Shown: positions 7,990 to 17,878, counted from the first letter of the stretch. The stretch: DNA of 64,000 nt from Streptomyces sp. WAC05374 (GCF_004353505.1 NZ_SMNQ01000002.1:434001-498000), one strand, 5' to 3'. Notes: a model not told the origin generated them from the letters alone. A program made the numbers and translations.

Positions 7990-9521
7990 CAGGCCGCCTC
8001 CTCGCCGACGAGGTCGTCCTCGGTGACCAGGTCGCGCCAGGGGTCGGTGATGCGGAGCTGGAGGGTCCAGTCGTCGGCGTCGATCCGCCGGGGCTCCGGC
8101 GCCCCGGCCAGTTCCAGGTAGATGCGGCGGAAGCCGTCCACGGAGCGGTGCAGGGTGAACTGGTCGATGACCCGCTGCCGGGCCCGGCGGCCCAGTTCGG
8201 CGCGGCGCGCGTCGTCGCGCAGCAGGGACAGCACGGCCTCCGCCATGACGGCCGGTTCGCGGGGCGGCACCACGAGCCCGGTGTCGCCGACGGCCTCCCG
8301 TACCCCGCCGACGTCCGTGGACACGGTGGCCCGGCCGCACGACATGGCCTCGATCAGCGAGAAGGGGAACCCTTCGCTGATCGAGGAGAGCATGACCAGG
8401 CTGCCCGCCGCGTAGGCGCTCGCCACGTCGGAGATCCGGCCCTCGTAGCTGATGCCGTCGCCGACCCCGAGGTCGGCGGCGATCTTCTCCAGCTTGGTGC
8501 GGTAGTCCTCGTTGCCGGCGGGCACGGGGCCGAACAACCGCAGCCGCAGTGCCGGGAGTTCGGCGCGGGCGATGGCGTACGCCCGGATAAGCGTCTCCAG
8601 GTCCTTGATGGGGTCGACGCGGCCGCACCAGCTCAGGGTGGGCACGTCGGGTTCGGGGCCGGCCAGCGGGAAGGCGTGCGGGTCGACGCCGTTGTAGACG
8701 GTGCGGATGCGGTCGGTAGGGGCGCCGCCGCGCTCCTCCCAGCGGCGGTTGTACTGGTTGCAGGGGGTGATGAGGTCGGCCTTGCGGTAGCCGAGGCTGT
8801 TGAGCTCCCGGTAGAAGCCGAGCATCAGGGCCTTGACCGGCCAGCGCTGGGCCGCGCTGCGGTAGCCGAGGTAGCGCTCGCGCAGGTAGATGCCGTGTTC
8901 GGTGAGCAGGAACGGTACGCCGTCGAAGTGCTGGGCGGCGAGGGCGGGAAGGGTGGCCAGGCCGCTGGAGACGGCGTGGGCCACGCTGTCGTCGGGGACG
9001 CGGGCGGCGAGCGGACGCAGCGCGTGTTCGAGCAGGTCGGTGGCGGTCAGGGCGTCGTGGACGGTGGGGCGGGCGGCTGCCGTCGTCAGGTGCGGCATGG
9101 TCCATATCCACATCAGTGACCGCAGGACCGACTCGGAGCGGAGCGCCGCCGAGAGCCTGCCGCGCCGGGCCAGGAGGGCCAGCGCGTACAGGCCCTCGCC
9201 GAAGTCGCACCCGGCGGACGGGTCGAGGATCGACAGCAGGAAGCGCTCGTAGGTGTCGGTGAAGCGGCGCCGCTCGCGCCCGATGAGGGGCCGGCCGCGC
9301 CCCTGGGCCGGGCCCCACAGCGGGAAGGAGGTGTGCCGGTAGAGGTTGGGCGGCAGCTCCCAGGTGACCGGTTCGCGGCCGCTGCCGGTCAGCGCCAGGA
9401 CGTGGAAGTCCACCTCGGGCATGCCCCGCACGAGCTGGTCGCACCAGGTGCTGACGCCGCCGTGGACGTGCGGGTAGGTGCCCTCGGTGAGCATGGTGAC
9501 ATGACGGCCTGTGGCAGGCAT
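7989..9521 (-). CDS. pelF: PelF-type GT4 glycosyltransferase
   Basis: A 510-residue cytosolic retaining glycosyltransferase. The N-terminus HVTMLTEGTYPHVHGGVSTW is the PelF signature, and the GT4 features follow: LTEHGIYLRERYLGY (residue about 210), RTVYNGVDP, LSWCGRVDPIKDLETLIRAY, and the donor-binding SSISEGFPFSLIEAMSCGR with the catalytic E-x7-E pattern near residues 395-403. In Pseudomonas PelF polymerises UDP-GalNAc/GalN into Pel. It follows the deacetylase gene by about 25 bp and overlaps the membrane protein gene. PelD, the c-di-GMP receptor of classic Pel systems, is not encoded nearby. Confidence 0.88.
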   Translation of the reverse strand: MPATGRHVTMLTEGTYPHVHGGVSTWCDQLVRGMPEVDFHVLALTGSGREPVTWELPPNLYRHTSFPLWGPAQGRGRPLIGRERRRFTDTYERFLLSILDPSAGCDFGEGLYALALLARRGRLSAALRSESVLRSLMWIWTMPHLTTAAARPTVHDALTATDLLEHALRPLAARVPDDSVAHAVSSGLATLPALAAQHFDGVPFLLTEHGIYLRERYLGYRSAAQRWPVKALMLGFYRELNSLGYRKADLITPCNQYNRRWEERGGAPTDRIRTVYNGVDPHAFPLAGPEPDVPTLSWCGRVDPIKDLETLIRAYAIARAELPALRLRLFGPVPAGNEDYRTKLEKIAADLGVGDGISYEGRISDVASAYAAGSLVMLSSISEGFPFSLIEAMSCGRATVSTDVGGVREAVGDTGLVVPPREPAVMAEAVLSLLRDDARRAELGRRARQRVIDQFTLHRSVDGFRRIYLELAGAPEPRRIDADDWTLQLRITDPWRDLVTEDDLVGEEAA

Positions 9522-9546
9522 CGGATTCCCCCCGGAAGTGAGCTGG

Positions 9547-11601
9547 TCAGGCGGGCGGCAGCGTGAGGGTGACCGCCGACTGGAGGGCCTCCGGCGCGGT
9601 CCAGGCGGAGCGCGCTCCGGCGTACGGGGTGCCGAACGCCGTCGACCCGAGGAGCTGCTGCTTGCGTGTGCCCTCGGGAGCGGTGACGGGGGCGGTCACC
9701 CCGGCCGGCGCCTTGACGGTGACGGTGCTGCCGATGCGGTACGCGGTGACCCTGCCCTCCGCGAGGGCCTGGTCCCAGGCGGCGCGCCGGGCCAGTTCCG
9801 TGCCGGTGTCGCGCTGGCGGGGGGTGACGAGCGGGGTGTTGTCGGCGAACAGCGCCCGGTAGTCGGCGAGGACCTTGTCCAGCACCGGGTACAGCAGCCG
9901 GTCCTCGGCGAGGTTGGACTGGTGGACGTAGTGCGGCCGGGGGTCGTTGGCGATGACGTGGCCGAGGGCGATGCGGGCCTCCTGCGGCACGATGTACGAG
10001 GCGTACCCGGTGTTCACGTCGAGCGGCTCGTCGAGGCAGGTGGAGGCGGGGTCGGTCTCGCAGACGCCGCTGCCGCCGTCCTCCTTGGACGTGTAGATCC
10101 AGTTGTACTCGTCGGTCATCTCGGCGGCGGTGCCGACGTTGTAGTACACGTTCATCGGGTGGCGCGGGACGGTCCGCGCGGGGCCGACGGGGCGCTGCCG
10201 GGGCTCACGGGAGTTGTCGCTGGCGATCCAGCGCACGCCGGTGTCGGAGAGGGCGCCGGCGAGGTTGGGGTTGTCGGCGGGCTGCTGCGGGAGCGTCCTG
10301 AGGCCGGAGTGCTCGCCGGTGACCAGCTCGGTGCGGTCGACGGCGATGCCCCGGTTCACGGCCCAGGTGTGGTTGTCGCGGATCTGGGCGGCGATCTCGG
10401 CGCGGCTCATGTAACGGGTGTTGCCGTAGGCGTCCTTGGCGCAGCTCCACGGGACGGTGGAGGTGTCCTGGACGCAGCCGAGGAACGGGTGCGTGTAGGT
10501 GTGGTTGATCCAGCGGTACTGGGCGCGGTCGGCGACCAGCCGGGCGGTGAGCGGGTCGCTGCCGCCGTGCTCGGCCTTCCACTCCTCGCCGGAGCCCGCG
10601 TTGTAGACCATGTCGAGGGTGAAGCCGGCCGTGCGCTGCCACTGGGCGGCGTACTCGGCGTCGGCGGCGGTCATCCGGATGGGGCGGGTGCCCTCGCCGT
10701 CGCCGCCGACGCAGTCGAGGTCACCGGGGGTGCAGTTGCGTTCGGTGTCCCAGCGGGCGTCGGGGGCGAAGACGTCGTCGACGTGGACGGAGAAGTAGTT
10801 GCGGCTGCGGCCGAGGTGGACGCCCTGGGTGAGCCACTCCACGATGCCGCGGGCCAGCGCGCGGAACTGCCGCTGGTGCTGGTTGTAGGCGAAGGTGACG
10901 ACCAGTTCGCGCCGGCCGTCGTGGGCGTACTGCCCGACGAGGCTGGCGCGCCCGCCGTCGTCGGTGGGGAGATCCAGGTAGCTGGTGTAGCCCTCGCGGG
11001 GCCGGCCGGCGTACCCGTAACTCTCGGCGATGTCCGGGGCGTTGTCCTCGAAGGTGAGCGGCCCGTCGAGGTAGCCGAAGGGGCCGGCCTTCCCGGCGGC
11101 GGTGACGTCGGTGCGCACCCCGTCCATGACGCCGGAACGCCCGCCGTCGCTGGTGTAGTCGAGGCCCACGCCCGGGTGCGCCCAGGTGTAGGCGTCGACC
11201 TGGGGGACGGCGTACTTCTGCTCGTACGCGGTGAGGGCGGCCCGCTCCGCCGCCGCCAGGCCCGAGGGCGCCTCGTCCGGGAGCACCACGCCCTGGTACT
11301 TGGCGCGGGGCCGGCCGTCCACCGTGTCGGCGAGGAACGCGGCGTCGATGACCGGGCGGGCCGGGTCGGCGAGGCGGACGGTGCGGTACGGGACGCCGGA
11401 GCCCTTCAGTTCGGAGGTGATCGCCCCGACCGCGCCGCCGCCGTCGTCGACGACCAGCACCGTCAGGTCGACGCGCGGCGCGAGTTCGGCGGCCGCGGCC
11501 GGGCCGGCCGGAACGGCCGTCGCCAGCAGGGCCGTGGCCAGCAGGGTCGCGGCGGACAGCCGCCCGGCCGTTCTGGAGCACCGCGGTCCGAATGTATGCA
11601 T
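9547..11601 (-). CDS. Secreted polysaccharide deacetylase-like protein (PelA deacetylase type)
   Basis: A 684-residue protein read from ATG 11601, with GGGGGA about 7 bp upstream; in-frame sequence further upstream lacks coding character. A Sec signal peptide (about residues 1-37, LLATALLATAVPAGPAAAA) is followed by a flavodoxin/REC-like domain (VDLTVLVVDDGGGAV) and then a NodB-like deacetylase region. The metal-ligand pattern is seen as SVHVDDVF (Asp pair near residue 274) and NHTYTHPFLG (HxxxH near 366). GEHSGL and HYVHQSNLAED lie further on. In PelA deacetylase and hydrolase domains are joined; here they are in separate genes. First gene of the minus-strand operon. Confidence 0.8.
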   Translation of the reverse strand: MHTFGPRCSRTAGRLSAATLLATALLATAVPAGPAAAAELAPRVDLTVLVVDDGGGAVGAITSELKGSGVPYRTVRLADPARPVIDAAFLADTVDGRPRAKYQGVVLPDEAPSGLAAAERAALTAYEQKYAVPQVDAYTWAHPGVGLDYTSDGGRSGVMDGVRTDVTAAGKAGPFGYLDGPLTFEDNAPDIAESYGYAGRPREGYTSYLDLPTDDGGRASLVGQYAHDGRRELVVTFAYNQHQRQFRALARGIVEWLTQGVHLGRSRNYFSVHVDDVFAPDARWDTERNCTPGDLDCVGGDGEGTRPIRMTAADAEYAAQWQRTAGFTLDMVYNAGSGEEWKAEHGGSDPLTARLVADRAQYRWINHTYTHPFLGCVQDTSTVPWSCAKDAYGNTRYMSRAEIAAQIRDNHTWAVNRGIAVDRTELVTGEHSGLRTLPQQPADNPNLAGALSDTGVRWIASDNSREPRQRPVGPARTVPRHPMNVYYNVGTAAEMTDEYNWIYTSKEDGGSGVCETDPASTCLDEPLDVNTGYASYIVPQEARIALGHVIANDPRPHYVHQSNLAEDRLLYPVLDKVLADYRALFADNTPLVTPRQRDTGTELARRAAWDQALAEGRVTAYRIGSTVTVKAPAGVTAPVTAPEGTRKQQLLGSTAFGTPYAGARSAWTAPEALQSAVTLTLPPA

Positions 11602-11905
11602 ATGACTTCCCCCCTGATGGGTCCTCCGCGCGCGTACGGGCACCGGCAGGATCTGTGGAGATGATGCAAAGGGGTACGTTGCTCCCTTGCACGAATGCAG
11701 GGAGTGTGACGCAGCTCTCACCTGTTGACGGCGCGAACGTGGCGGAGACGCCACGGATGAGTGAATCGCCGCCGCCGTGAGCGGAACGGGACGGCACGCG
11801 TAGGCTCGTTCCCGGTCTTCCCGGGCCCGACTTACGATGCGGCAGGACCCGGTCGTCCCACCCCTCGACCGCCTCAGAACTCAATGGAAGCGAGATTTCA
11901 CCACC
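11602..11905. other. Intergenic region between the Pel-like operon and pepA
   Basis: About 300 bp that must hold divergent promoters. An imperfect inverted repeat (TGCAAAGGG at 11665-11673 and CCCTTGCA at 11684-11691) is a candidate operator for the exopolysaccharide operon. For pepA, TGAGCG (11778-11783) and TAGGCT (11801-11806) with 17 bp between them are a plausible -35/-10 pair. No small gene could be supported here. Confidence 0.4.
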
Positions 11906-13426
11906 GTGACTGCTCTCACTCTCAGCACCGCCGGCGCGGCGACACTGCGCGCCGACGCTCTCGTCGTCGGCGTCGCCAAGAGCCCGAAGGGCGGCAAGGG
12001 ACTCGTCGTCGCACCGGGCGCCGAGGCCGTGGACCAGGCGTTCGACGGGAAGCTCGCCACCGTCCTGGAGACCCTCGGCGCCTCGGGCTCCGAGGGTGAG
12101 GTCACCAAGGTGCCCTCCCCCTCCGGCCTGAAGGCGCCGGTCGTCGTCGCGGTGGGACTCGGCGCGGCCCCCGAGAAGGACGAGGCGTACGACGCCGAGG
12201 CGCTGCGCCGGGCCGCCGGCGTTGCCGCCCGCGCGCTGAACGGCGTGAAGAAGGCCGCGTTCGCGCTGCCGGTCGAGGCGGTCGAGGACGCCCAGGCCGT
12301 CGCCGAGGGCGCCCTGCTGGGCGCGTACGCCTTCACCGCCTACCGCGAAAAGGGCAAGGACGCCAAGGGCCCGCTCGCCGAGGTGGCCCTGCTGGGCGTC
12401 AAGCCGCGCGACAAGGCGTACAAGGCGGCGGCCGAGCGCGCGCTCGCGCTGGCCGAGGAGATCAACCGCGCCCGCGACCTGATCAACACCCCGCCGAACG
12501 ACCTCTACCCCGAGTCCTTCGCCGCCATCGCCACCGCGGCCGGCAAGGAGCACGGCATCAAGGTGCAGGTGCTCGACGAGAAGGCCCTCGTCAAGGGCGG
12601 GTACGGCGGCATCCTGGGCGTCGGCCAGGGCTCCGAGAACAGCCCGCGCCTGGTGCGGCTCGCCTACACGCACCCCAAGGCGGAGAAGACCCTCGCCCTG
12701 GTCGGCAAGGGCATCACCTACGACTCGGGCGGCATCTCCCTGAAGCCGGCCGGCCACAACGAGACGATGAAGTGCGACATGAGCGGCGCGGCCGCGGTGT
12801 TCGCCGCCGTCGTCACGGCCGCCCGCCTCGGCCTGGAGGTGAACGTCACCGGCTGGCTGGCGCTCGCCGAGAACATGCCGTCCGGTTCCGCCGTCCGCCC
12901 CGGTGACGTGCTGCGCATGTACAGCGGCAAGACCGTCGAGGTCCTGAACACCGACGCCGAGGGCCGCCTGGTCCTGGCCGACGCCCTGACCAAGGCGTCG
13001 GAGGAGAACCCCGACGCGATCGTGGACGTCGCCACCCTGACCGGCGCGATGGTGCTGGCCCTGGGCAACCGCACGTTCGGGATCATGGCGAACGACGACG
13101 CCTTCCGCACCTCGATCCACGAGATCGCGGAGGAGGTCGGCGAGCAGTCCTGGCCGATGCCGCTCCCCGCCGACCTGCGCAAGGGCATGGACTCGCCGAC
13201 CGCCGACATCGCCAACATGGGCGAGCGGATGGGCGGCGGTCTGGTGGCCGGCCTGTTCCTGAAGGAGTTCGTGGGCGAGGGCATCACCTGGGCCCACCTG
13301 GACATCGCGGGCCCCGCCTACAACGAGGGCGGCCCCTTCGGCTACACCCCGAAGGGCGGCACCGGCTCGGCGGTCCGCACCCTGGTGCGGCTGGCGGAGC
13401 GCACGGCGGCGGGCGACCTCGGCTGA
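11906..13426 (+). CDS. pepA: Leucyl aminopeptidase (PepA, M17 family)
   Basis: A 506-residue cytosolic dizinc/dimanganese aminopeptidase that removes N-terminal residues from peptides. The M17 signature NTDAEGRL is present near residue 350, and the metal and substrate ligands lie in LVGKGITYDSGGISLKP and MKCDMSGAAAVF. The GTG at 11906 (VTALTLSTAGAATLRAD) was chosen over an in-frame ATG at 11837 because GGAAGCGAGA lies just upstream and because the extra 23 residues are not typical of the family. Single-gene unit closed by a hairpin at 13461-13489, just before lpdA. Confidence 0.93.
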   Translation: MTALTLSTAGAATLRADALVVGVAKSPKGGKGLVVAPGAEAVDQAFDGKLATVLETLGASGSEGEVTKVPSPSGLKAPVVVAVGLGAAPEKDEAYDAEALRRAAGVAARALNGVKKAAFALPVEAVEDAQAVAEGALLGAYAFTAYREKGKDAKGPLAEVALLGVKPRDKAYKAAAERALALAEEINRARDLINTPPNDLYPESFAAIATAAGKEHGIKVQVLDEKALVKGGYGGILGVGQGSENSPRLVRLAYTHPKAEKTLALVGKGITYDSGGISLKPAGHNETMKCDMSGAAAVFAAVVTAARLGLEVNVTGWLALAENMPSGSAVRPGDVLRMYSGKTVEVLNTDAEGRLVLADALTKASEENPDAIVDVATLTGAMVLALGNRTFGIMANDDAFRTSIHEIAEEVGEQSWPMPLPADLRKGMDSPTADIANMGERMGGGLVAGLFLKEFVGEGITWAHLDIAGPAYNEGGPFGYTPKGGTGSAVRTLVRLAERTAAGDLG

Positions 13427-13460
13427 CGCCCGTGTGAGAGCTTCCGCACAGGTGGGACGT

Positions 13461-13489
13461 ACGGCCCCGGACGGATGATCCGGGGCCGT
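13461..13489 (+). terminator. Hairpin terminator after pepA
   Basis: A perfect 11-bp stem (ACGGCCCCGGA and its complement) with a 7-nt loop, 35 bp after the pepA stop. There is no long T-run, as is usual in Streptomyces. The following stretch to 13728 holds the lpdA leader; no other gene is seen in it. Confidence 0.75.
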
Positions 13490-13728
13490 CGTCCTGCGGC
13501 GGAACGGCGACGGAATCCGTAGCTCCGTACGCCTGGGCGACCCGGCGGGACGGACGATCGGCCGTCTCAGAGCCTGGCCCCGCGTCCCGCGCTCCGGCAA
13601 CAAGTGCGAAGATGGGTTCTCGGCAGGACAGGGCCCCCACCACAGGGCCGAAGAAACAGCGGCCGAACACCAGCCGCCGCCCGGTCATCGAGGACCGGCG
13701 ACCGGCGCACATGCATGGAGGACGTGAC

Positions 13729-15117
13729 GTGGCGAACGACGCCAGCACCGTTTTCGACCTAGTGATCCTCGGCGGTGGCAGTGGCGGGTACGCCGCGGCC
13801 CTGCGGGGTGCTCAGCTTGGCCTGGACGTCGCACTGATCGAGAAGAACAAGCTCGGCGGCACCTGCCTGCACAACGGCTGCATTCCCACCAAGGCGCTGC
13901 TCCACGCCGGTGAGATCGCGGACCAGGCCCGTGAGGCCGACCAGTTCGGTGTGCTCGCCTCCTTCGAGGGCATCGACATCAAGGCCGTCCACAAGTACAA
14001 GGACGACGTGATCGCCGGCCTGTACAAGGGCCTCCAGGGCCTGGTCGCCTCCCGCAAGGTGACCTACATCGAGGGCGAGGGCCGGCTGTCCTCCCCCACC
14101 TCCGTCGACGTGAACGGCCAGCGGGTCGAGGGCCGCCACATCCTCCTCGCCACCGGTTCCGTACCGAAGTCCCTCCCGGGCCTGGAGATCGACGGCAACC
14201 GCATCATCTCCTCGGACCACGCGCTGACCCTGGACCGGGTCCCGGAGTCCGCGATCATCCTGGGCGGCGGCGTCATCGGCGTCGAGTTCGCCTCCGCCTG
14301 GAAGTCCTTCGGCACGGACGTCACGATCATCGAGGGCCTGAAGCACCTCGTGCCGGTCGAGGACGAGAACAGCTCGAAGCTTCTTGAGCGCGCCTTCCGC
14401 AAGCGCGGCATCAAGTTCAACCTCGGTACGTTCTTCCAGAGCGCCGAGTACACCGACAACGGCGTCAAGGTCACCCTCGCGGACGGCAAGACCTTCGAGG
14501 CCGAGGTGCTGCTCGTCGCCATCGGCCGCGGCCCGGTCTCCGCCGGTCTGGGGTACGAGGAGCAGGGCGTCGCGATGGACCGCGGCTACGTCCTCGTCGA
14601 CGAGTACATGCGCACGAACGTGCCGACCGTCTCGGCCGTTGGCGACCTGGTCCCCACGCTCCAGCTCGCGCACGTCGGCTTCGCCGAGGGCATCCTGGTG
14701 GCGGAGCGTCTGGCCGGTCTGAAGACCGTCCCGATCGACTACGACGGCGTGCCCCGGGTGACGTACTGCCACCCCGAGGTCGCCTCCGTCGGCATCACCG
14801 AGGCGAAGGCCAAGGAGATCTACGGCGCGGACAAGGTCGTCGCCCTGAAGTACAACCTCGCGGGCAACGGCAAGAGCAAGATCCTGAAGACCGCGGGCGA
14901 GATCAAGCTCGTCCAGGTCAAGGACGGTGCCGTGGTCGGCGTCCACATGGTCGGTGACCGCATGGGCGAGCAGGTCGGCGAAGCGCAGCTCATCTACAAC
15001 TGGGAGGCGCTGCCGGCCGAGGTCGCGCAGCTCATCCACGCCCACCCGACGCAGAACGAGGCGCTCGGCGAGGCCCACCTGGCGCTGGCCGGCAAGCCCC
15101 TGCACTCCCACGACTGA
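13729..15117 (+). CDS. lpdA: Dihydrolipoamide dehydrogenase (E3)
   Basis: A 462-residue flavoenzyme that re-oxidises dihydrolipoyl groups of 2-oxoacid dehydrogenase complexes with NAD+. The FAD-binding [15 protein letters not shown] is at the N-terminus, the redox-active disulfide is [15 protein letters not shown] (CxxxxC), the NAD site is [14 protein letters not shown], and the C-terminal dimer-interface [10 protein letters not shown] supplies the active-site His-Glu pair. GTG 13729 is set by the ribosome binding site GGAGG at 13717-13721; a longer in-frame start at 13612 is not supported. The E2 gene follows 59 bp later, so the two form an operon. Confidence 0.96.
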   Translation: MANDASTVFDLVILGGGSGGYAAALRGAQLGLDVALIEKNKLGGTCLHNGCIPTKALLHAGEIADQAREADQFGVLASFEGIDIKAVHKYKDDVIAGLYKGLQGLVASRKVTYIEGEGRLSSPTSVDVNGQRVEGRHILLATGSVPKSLPGLEIDGNRIISSDHALTLDRVPESAIILGGGVIGVEFASAWKSFGTDVTIIEGLKHLVPVEDENSSKLLERAFRKRGIKFNLGTFFQSAEYTDNGVKVTLADGKTFEAEVLLVAIGRGPVSAGLGYEEQGVAMDRGYVLVDEYMRTNVPTVSAVGDLVPTLQLAHVGFAEGILVAERLAGLKTVPIDYDGVPRVTYCHPEVASVGITEAKAKEIYGADKVVALKYNLAGNGKSKILKTAGEIKLVQVKDGAVVGVHMVGDRMGEQVGEAQLIYNWEALPAEVAQLIHAHPTQNEALGEAHLALAGKPLHSHD

Positions 15118-15176
15118 CGCCCTCAGTCCCGGGCGCGACGACCACTTACCGCAATTCGTTAGGAGCAACTGAAACC

Positions 15177-16949
15177 ATGTCGGTTTCCGTAACCCTGCCG
15201 GCGCTCGGCGAGAGCGTTACCGAGGGCACTGTCACCCGCTGGCTCAAGGCCGAGGGCGAGCGCGTCGAGGCCGACGAGCCGCTGCTGGAGGTGTCGACGG
15301 ACAAGGTCGACACCGAGATCCCGGCCCCCGCTTCCGGTGTTCTGGCGTCCATCAAGGTCGCCGAGGACGAGACCGTCGAGGTCGGCGCCGAGCTGGCCGT
15401 CATCGACGACGGCTCGGGCGCGCCGGCCGCCGCCCCGGCCCCCGCCGCCGAGGCCGCCGCCGCTCCGGCCCAGGAGGCCCCGGCTCCCGCCGCCGAGGCC
15501 CCCGCCGCTCCGGCGCCGGCCGCCGAGGCCCCGGCTCCGGCCGCCGCCCCGGCCGGTGGCGCCGAGGGCACCGACGTCGTCCCGCCTGCGCCGGGCGAGC
15601 CGGTCACCGAGGGCACCGTCACCCGCTGGCTCAAGGAGGTCGGCGAGGAGGTCACGGAGGACGAGCCGCTGCTCGAGGTCTCCACGGACAAGGGCGACAC
15701 CGGGACCCCGGCCCCGGCCTCCGGCGTGCTGCTGGAGATCGTGGTCGGCGAGGACGAGACCGCCGAGGTCGGCGCCAAGCTGGCCGTCATCGGCGCCCCC
15801 GGTGCGGCCCCCGCCGCCGCCCCGGCCGCCGCGGCTCCCGCCCCCGCCGCCGAGGCTCCGGCCCCGGCCGCTCCGGCCGCCCCCGCGCCCGCCCCGGCCC
15901 CGGCGCAGCCGGCCGCTCCGGCTCCGGCTCCGGCGCAGCCCGCGCCCGCCGCCGCCCCGGCCCCGGCCCCGGCTCCCGTCACGCCCGCTCCCGCCCCCGC
16001 TGCCGCACAGCCGGCGGAGGACGGCGCGTACGTGACCCCGCTGGTCCGCAAGCTCGCCGCCGAGAACGGTGTCGACCTGGCGACCGTCAAGGGCACCGGC
16101 GTCGGTGGCCGCATCCGCAAGCAGGACGTCGTCGCCGCCGCCGAGGCCGCCAGGGCCGCGGCCGCCGCCCCGGCTCCGGCCGCCGCCCAGGCCGCCCCGA
16201 AGGCCCCGGCCCTCGAGGCGTCCCCGCTGCGCGGCCAGACGGTCAAGATGACCCGGATGCGCAAGGTCATCGGCGACAACATGATGAAGGCCCTGCACTC
16301 GCAGGCCCAGCTCACCACGGTCGTCGAGGTGGACATCACCAAGCTGATGAAGCTGCGCGCCCGTGCGAAGGACGCGTTCGCCGCCCGCGAGGGCGTCAAG
16401 CTGTCCCCGATGCCGTTCTTCGTGAAGGCGGCGGCCCAGGCGCTGAAGGCCCACCCGGTCATCAACGCCCGGATCAACGAGGACGAGGGCACGATCACGT
16501 ACTTCGACTCGGAGAACATCGGCATCGCCGTGGACTCCGAGAAGGGTCTGATGACCCCGGTCATCAAGAACGCGGGCGACCTGAACATCGCGGGCATCTC
16601 CAAGGCCACCGCCGAGCTGGCGGGCAAGGTCCGCGGCAACAAGATCACCCCGGACGAGCTGTCCGGCGCCACCTTCACGATCAGCAACACCGGCTCGCGC
16701 GGTGCGCTGTTCGACACGGTCATCGTGCCGCCGAACCAGGTCGCCATCCTGGGCATCGGCGCCACCGTCAAGCGCCCGGTGGTCATCAACCACCCGGACC
16801 TGGGCGAGACCATCGCGGTGCGCGACATGACCTACCTGGCACTCTCCTACGACCACCGTCTGGTGGACGGCGCCGACGCCGCCCGCTACCTGACGGCCGT
16901 CAAGGCGATCCTGGAGGCCGGCGAGTTCGAGGTCGACCTCGGGCTGTGA
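15177..16949 (+). CDS. sucB: E2 dihydrolipoamide acyltransferase of 2-oxoacid dehydrogenase complex (SucB/DlaT type)
   Basis: A 590-residue E2 subunit. Domains in order: lipoyl domain 1 (about 1-78, lipoyl Lys43 in [10 protein letters not shown]), Ala/Pro linker, lipoyl domain 2 (about 135-210, Lys172 in [10 protein letters not shown]), a longer Ala/Pro linker, peripheral subunit-binding domain (about 283-320, [17 protein letters not shown]) and the catalytic acyltransferase domain ending with [15 protein letters not shown], which contains the active-site His and Asp. In actinobacteria this protein can act as E2 for pyruvate as well as 2-oxoglutarate dehydrogenase, and aceE is only 1 kb away. 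The second lipoyl domain has lost several conserved residues (see findings). Strong RBS (AGGAG) before ATG. Confidence 0.93.
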   Translation: MSVSVTLPALGESVTEGTVTRWLKAEGERVEADEPLLEVSTDKVDTEIPAPASGVLASIKVAEDETVEVGAELAVIDDGSGAPAAAPAPAAEAAAAPAQEAPAPAAEAPAAPAPAAEAPAPAAAPAGGAEGTDVVPPAPGEPVTEGTVTRWLKEVGEEVTEDEPLLEVSTDKGDTGTPAPASGVLLEIVVGEDETAEVGAKLAVIGAPGAAPAAAPAAAAPAPAAEAPAPAAPAAPAPAPAPAQPAAPAPAPAQPAPAAAPAPAPAPVTPAPAPAAAQPAEDGAYVTPLVRKLAAENGVDLATVKGTGVGGRIRKQDVVAAAEAARAAAAAPAPAAAQAAPKAPALEASPLRGQTVKMTRMRKVIGDNMMKALHSQAQLTTVVEVDITKLMKLRARAKDAFAAREGVKLSPMPFFVKAAAQALKAHPVINARINEDEGTITYFDSENIGIAVDSEKGLMTPVIKNAGDLNIAGISKATAELAGKVRGNKITPDELSGATFTISNTGSRGALFDTVIVPPNQVAILGIGATVKRPVVINHPDLGETIAVRDMTYLALSYDHRLVDGADAARYLTAVKAILEAGEFEVDLGL

Positions 16950-16961
16950 CCGCCTCTCCGC

Positions 16962-17000
16962 ACGGCGCCCCGTCCCCGCTCTTCGGGGGCGGGGCGCCGT
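16962..17000 (+). terminator. Hairpin terminator after sucB
   Basis: Two 17-nt arms with a single wobble mismatch and a 5-nt loop (CTCTT) begin 13 bp after the sucB stop. This separates the lpdA-sucB operon from the GntR regulator gene. Confidence 0.8.
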
Positions 17001-17105
17001 CGCGTGCGTAACGAAGAGTGACGGGTGTCTCGCACAGGGAGCGGCCGTACGGGGTTACCGGGCGGAATAATGGCCAGCGACCGCCGCAGCAGCGAAGGAG
17101 CCCCC

Positions 17106-17729
17106 ATGACCCCGCCCGTCGTCCACTCGCTGCGCGAGCAGATCCGCGAGCACATCGTGGAGGGCATCGTCAGCGGCCGCTGGAAGCCGGGGGAGCGGAT
17201 CGTCGAGCGGCGCATCGCCACCGAGCTGGCGGTCAGCCAGACGCCCGTGCGCGAGGCGCTGCGGGAGCTGGAGAGCCTGCGGCTGATCGAGTCGGCGCCC
17301 AACAAGGGCGTCCGGGTGCGCAACCTGACGGCGGCGGACCTGGAGGAGAGCTACCCGGTGCGCGCCGGTCTGGAGCAGATCGCCGCCGAGCTGGCGGCCG
17401 GCCGGCTCGGGGACGACTGCTCGGCGCTGGAGCCGCACGTGGCGGCGCTGTACGAGGCGGACGCCCGGGCGGACGGCACGGCCCAGGTGCGGCACACGGT
17501 GGGCTTCCACCGGGAGTTGGTGCGGGCCGCCCACAACAGCGTGCTGCTGCACACCTGGGAGGGGCTCGGCATCGAGGTCTTCACGGCACTGTCGATCCGC
17601 TGGCTCGGCACCGTACAGAAGTCGTACGCGGAGGAGCACGAGGAGCTGGTGCAGGCGTTCCGCCGCCGGGACCCCCGGATCGGCGTCCTGGTGAAGGAGC
17701 ACGTCCTCGGCTGCGCCCCCCGCGCCTGA
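17106..17729 (+). CDS. GntR-family regulator, FadR/FCD subfamily
   Basis: A 207-residue regulator with an N-terminal winged helix (LREQIREHIVEGIVSGRWKP, then the recognition region ATELAVSQTPVREALRELE) and an all-helical FCD effector domain whose metal-binding residues are suggested by HTVGFHRELVRAAHN and EEHEELV. The ATG at 17106 follows GAAGGAG by 6 bp; in-frame upstream ATG/GTG codons lack a ribosome binding site. FCD regulators usually sense small carboxylates. It lies between sucB and aceE, like PdhR-type regulators next to pdh genes, so control of aceE is a reasonable guess, but this is inferred from position only. Confidence 0.88.
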   Translation: MTPPVVHSLREQIREHIVEGIVSGRWKPGERIVERRIATELAVSQTPVREALRELESLRLIESAPNKGVRVRNLTAADLEESYPVRAGLEQIAAELAAGRLGDDCSALEPHVAALYEADARADGTAQVRHTVGFHRELVRAAHNSVLLHTWEGLGIEVFTALSIRWLGTVQKSYAEEHEELVQAFRRRDPRIGVLVKEHVLGCAPRA

Positions 17730-17805
17730 GTTCACGCCCCCGCGCACGCCCCCTGCTCATCGGACGCGACGCGCGCTCATTCGCTGCGCCCACCTGCGAA
17801 AACAA

Positions 17806-17840
17806 GGCACCGGGTGCCCAATTTCATGGCACCCGATGCC
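17806..17840. promoter_or_regulatory. Pair of 13-bp palindromes upstream of aceE (candidate operators)
   Basis: GGCACCGGGTGCC (17806-17818) is a perfect palindrome around one central base. GGCACCCGATGCC (17828-17840) is the same box with one mismatch. Centres are 22 bp apart, two helical turns, so two dimers could bind the same face of the DNA. Protein partner unknown. Confidence 0.6.
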
Positions 17841-17878
17841 GACTTTGCCCCTCCGGCGAAGATTTTTCCCCGAACGCT

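Noticed and set aside
6529..8121. Plus-strand 530-codon frame opposite the PelG-position gene
   Set aside because: Gln/Arg/Gly-rich antisense of a membrane protein gene, without ribosome binding site or homology features.
17106..17729. Naming the GntR/FCD gene pdhR
   Set aside because: Position next to aceE is suggestive, but the palindromes upstream of aceE do not match the usual FCD operator (TGGT-n-ACCA type), so the link is unproven.
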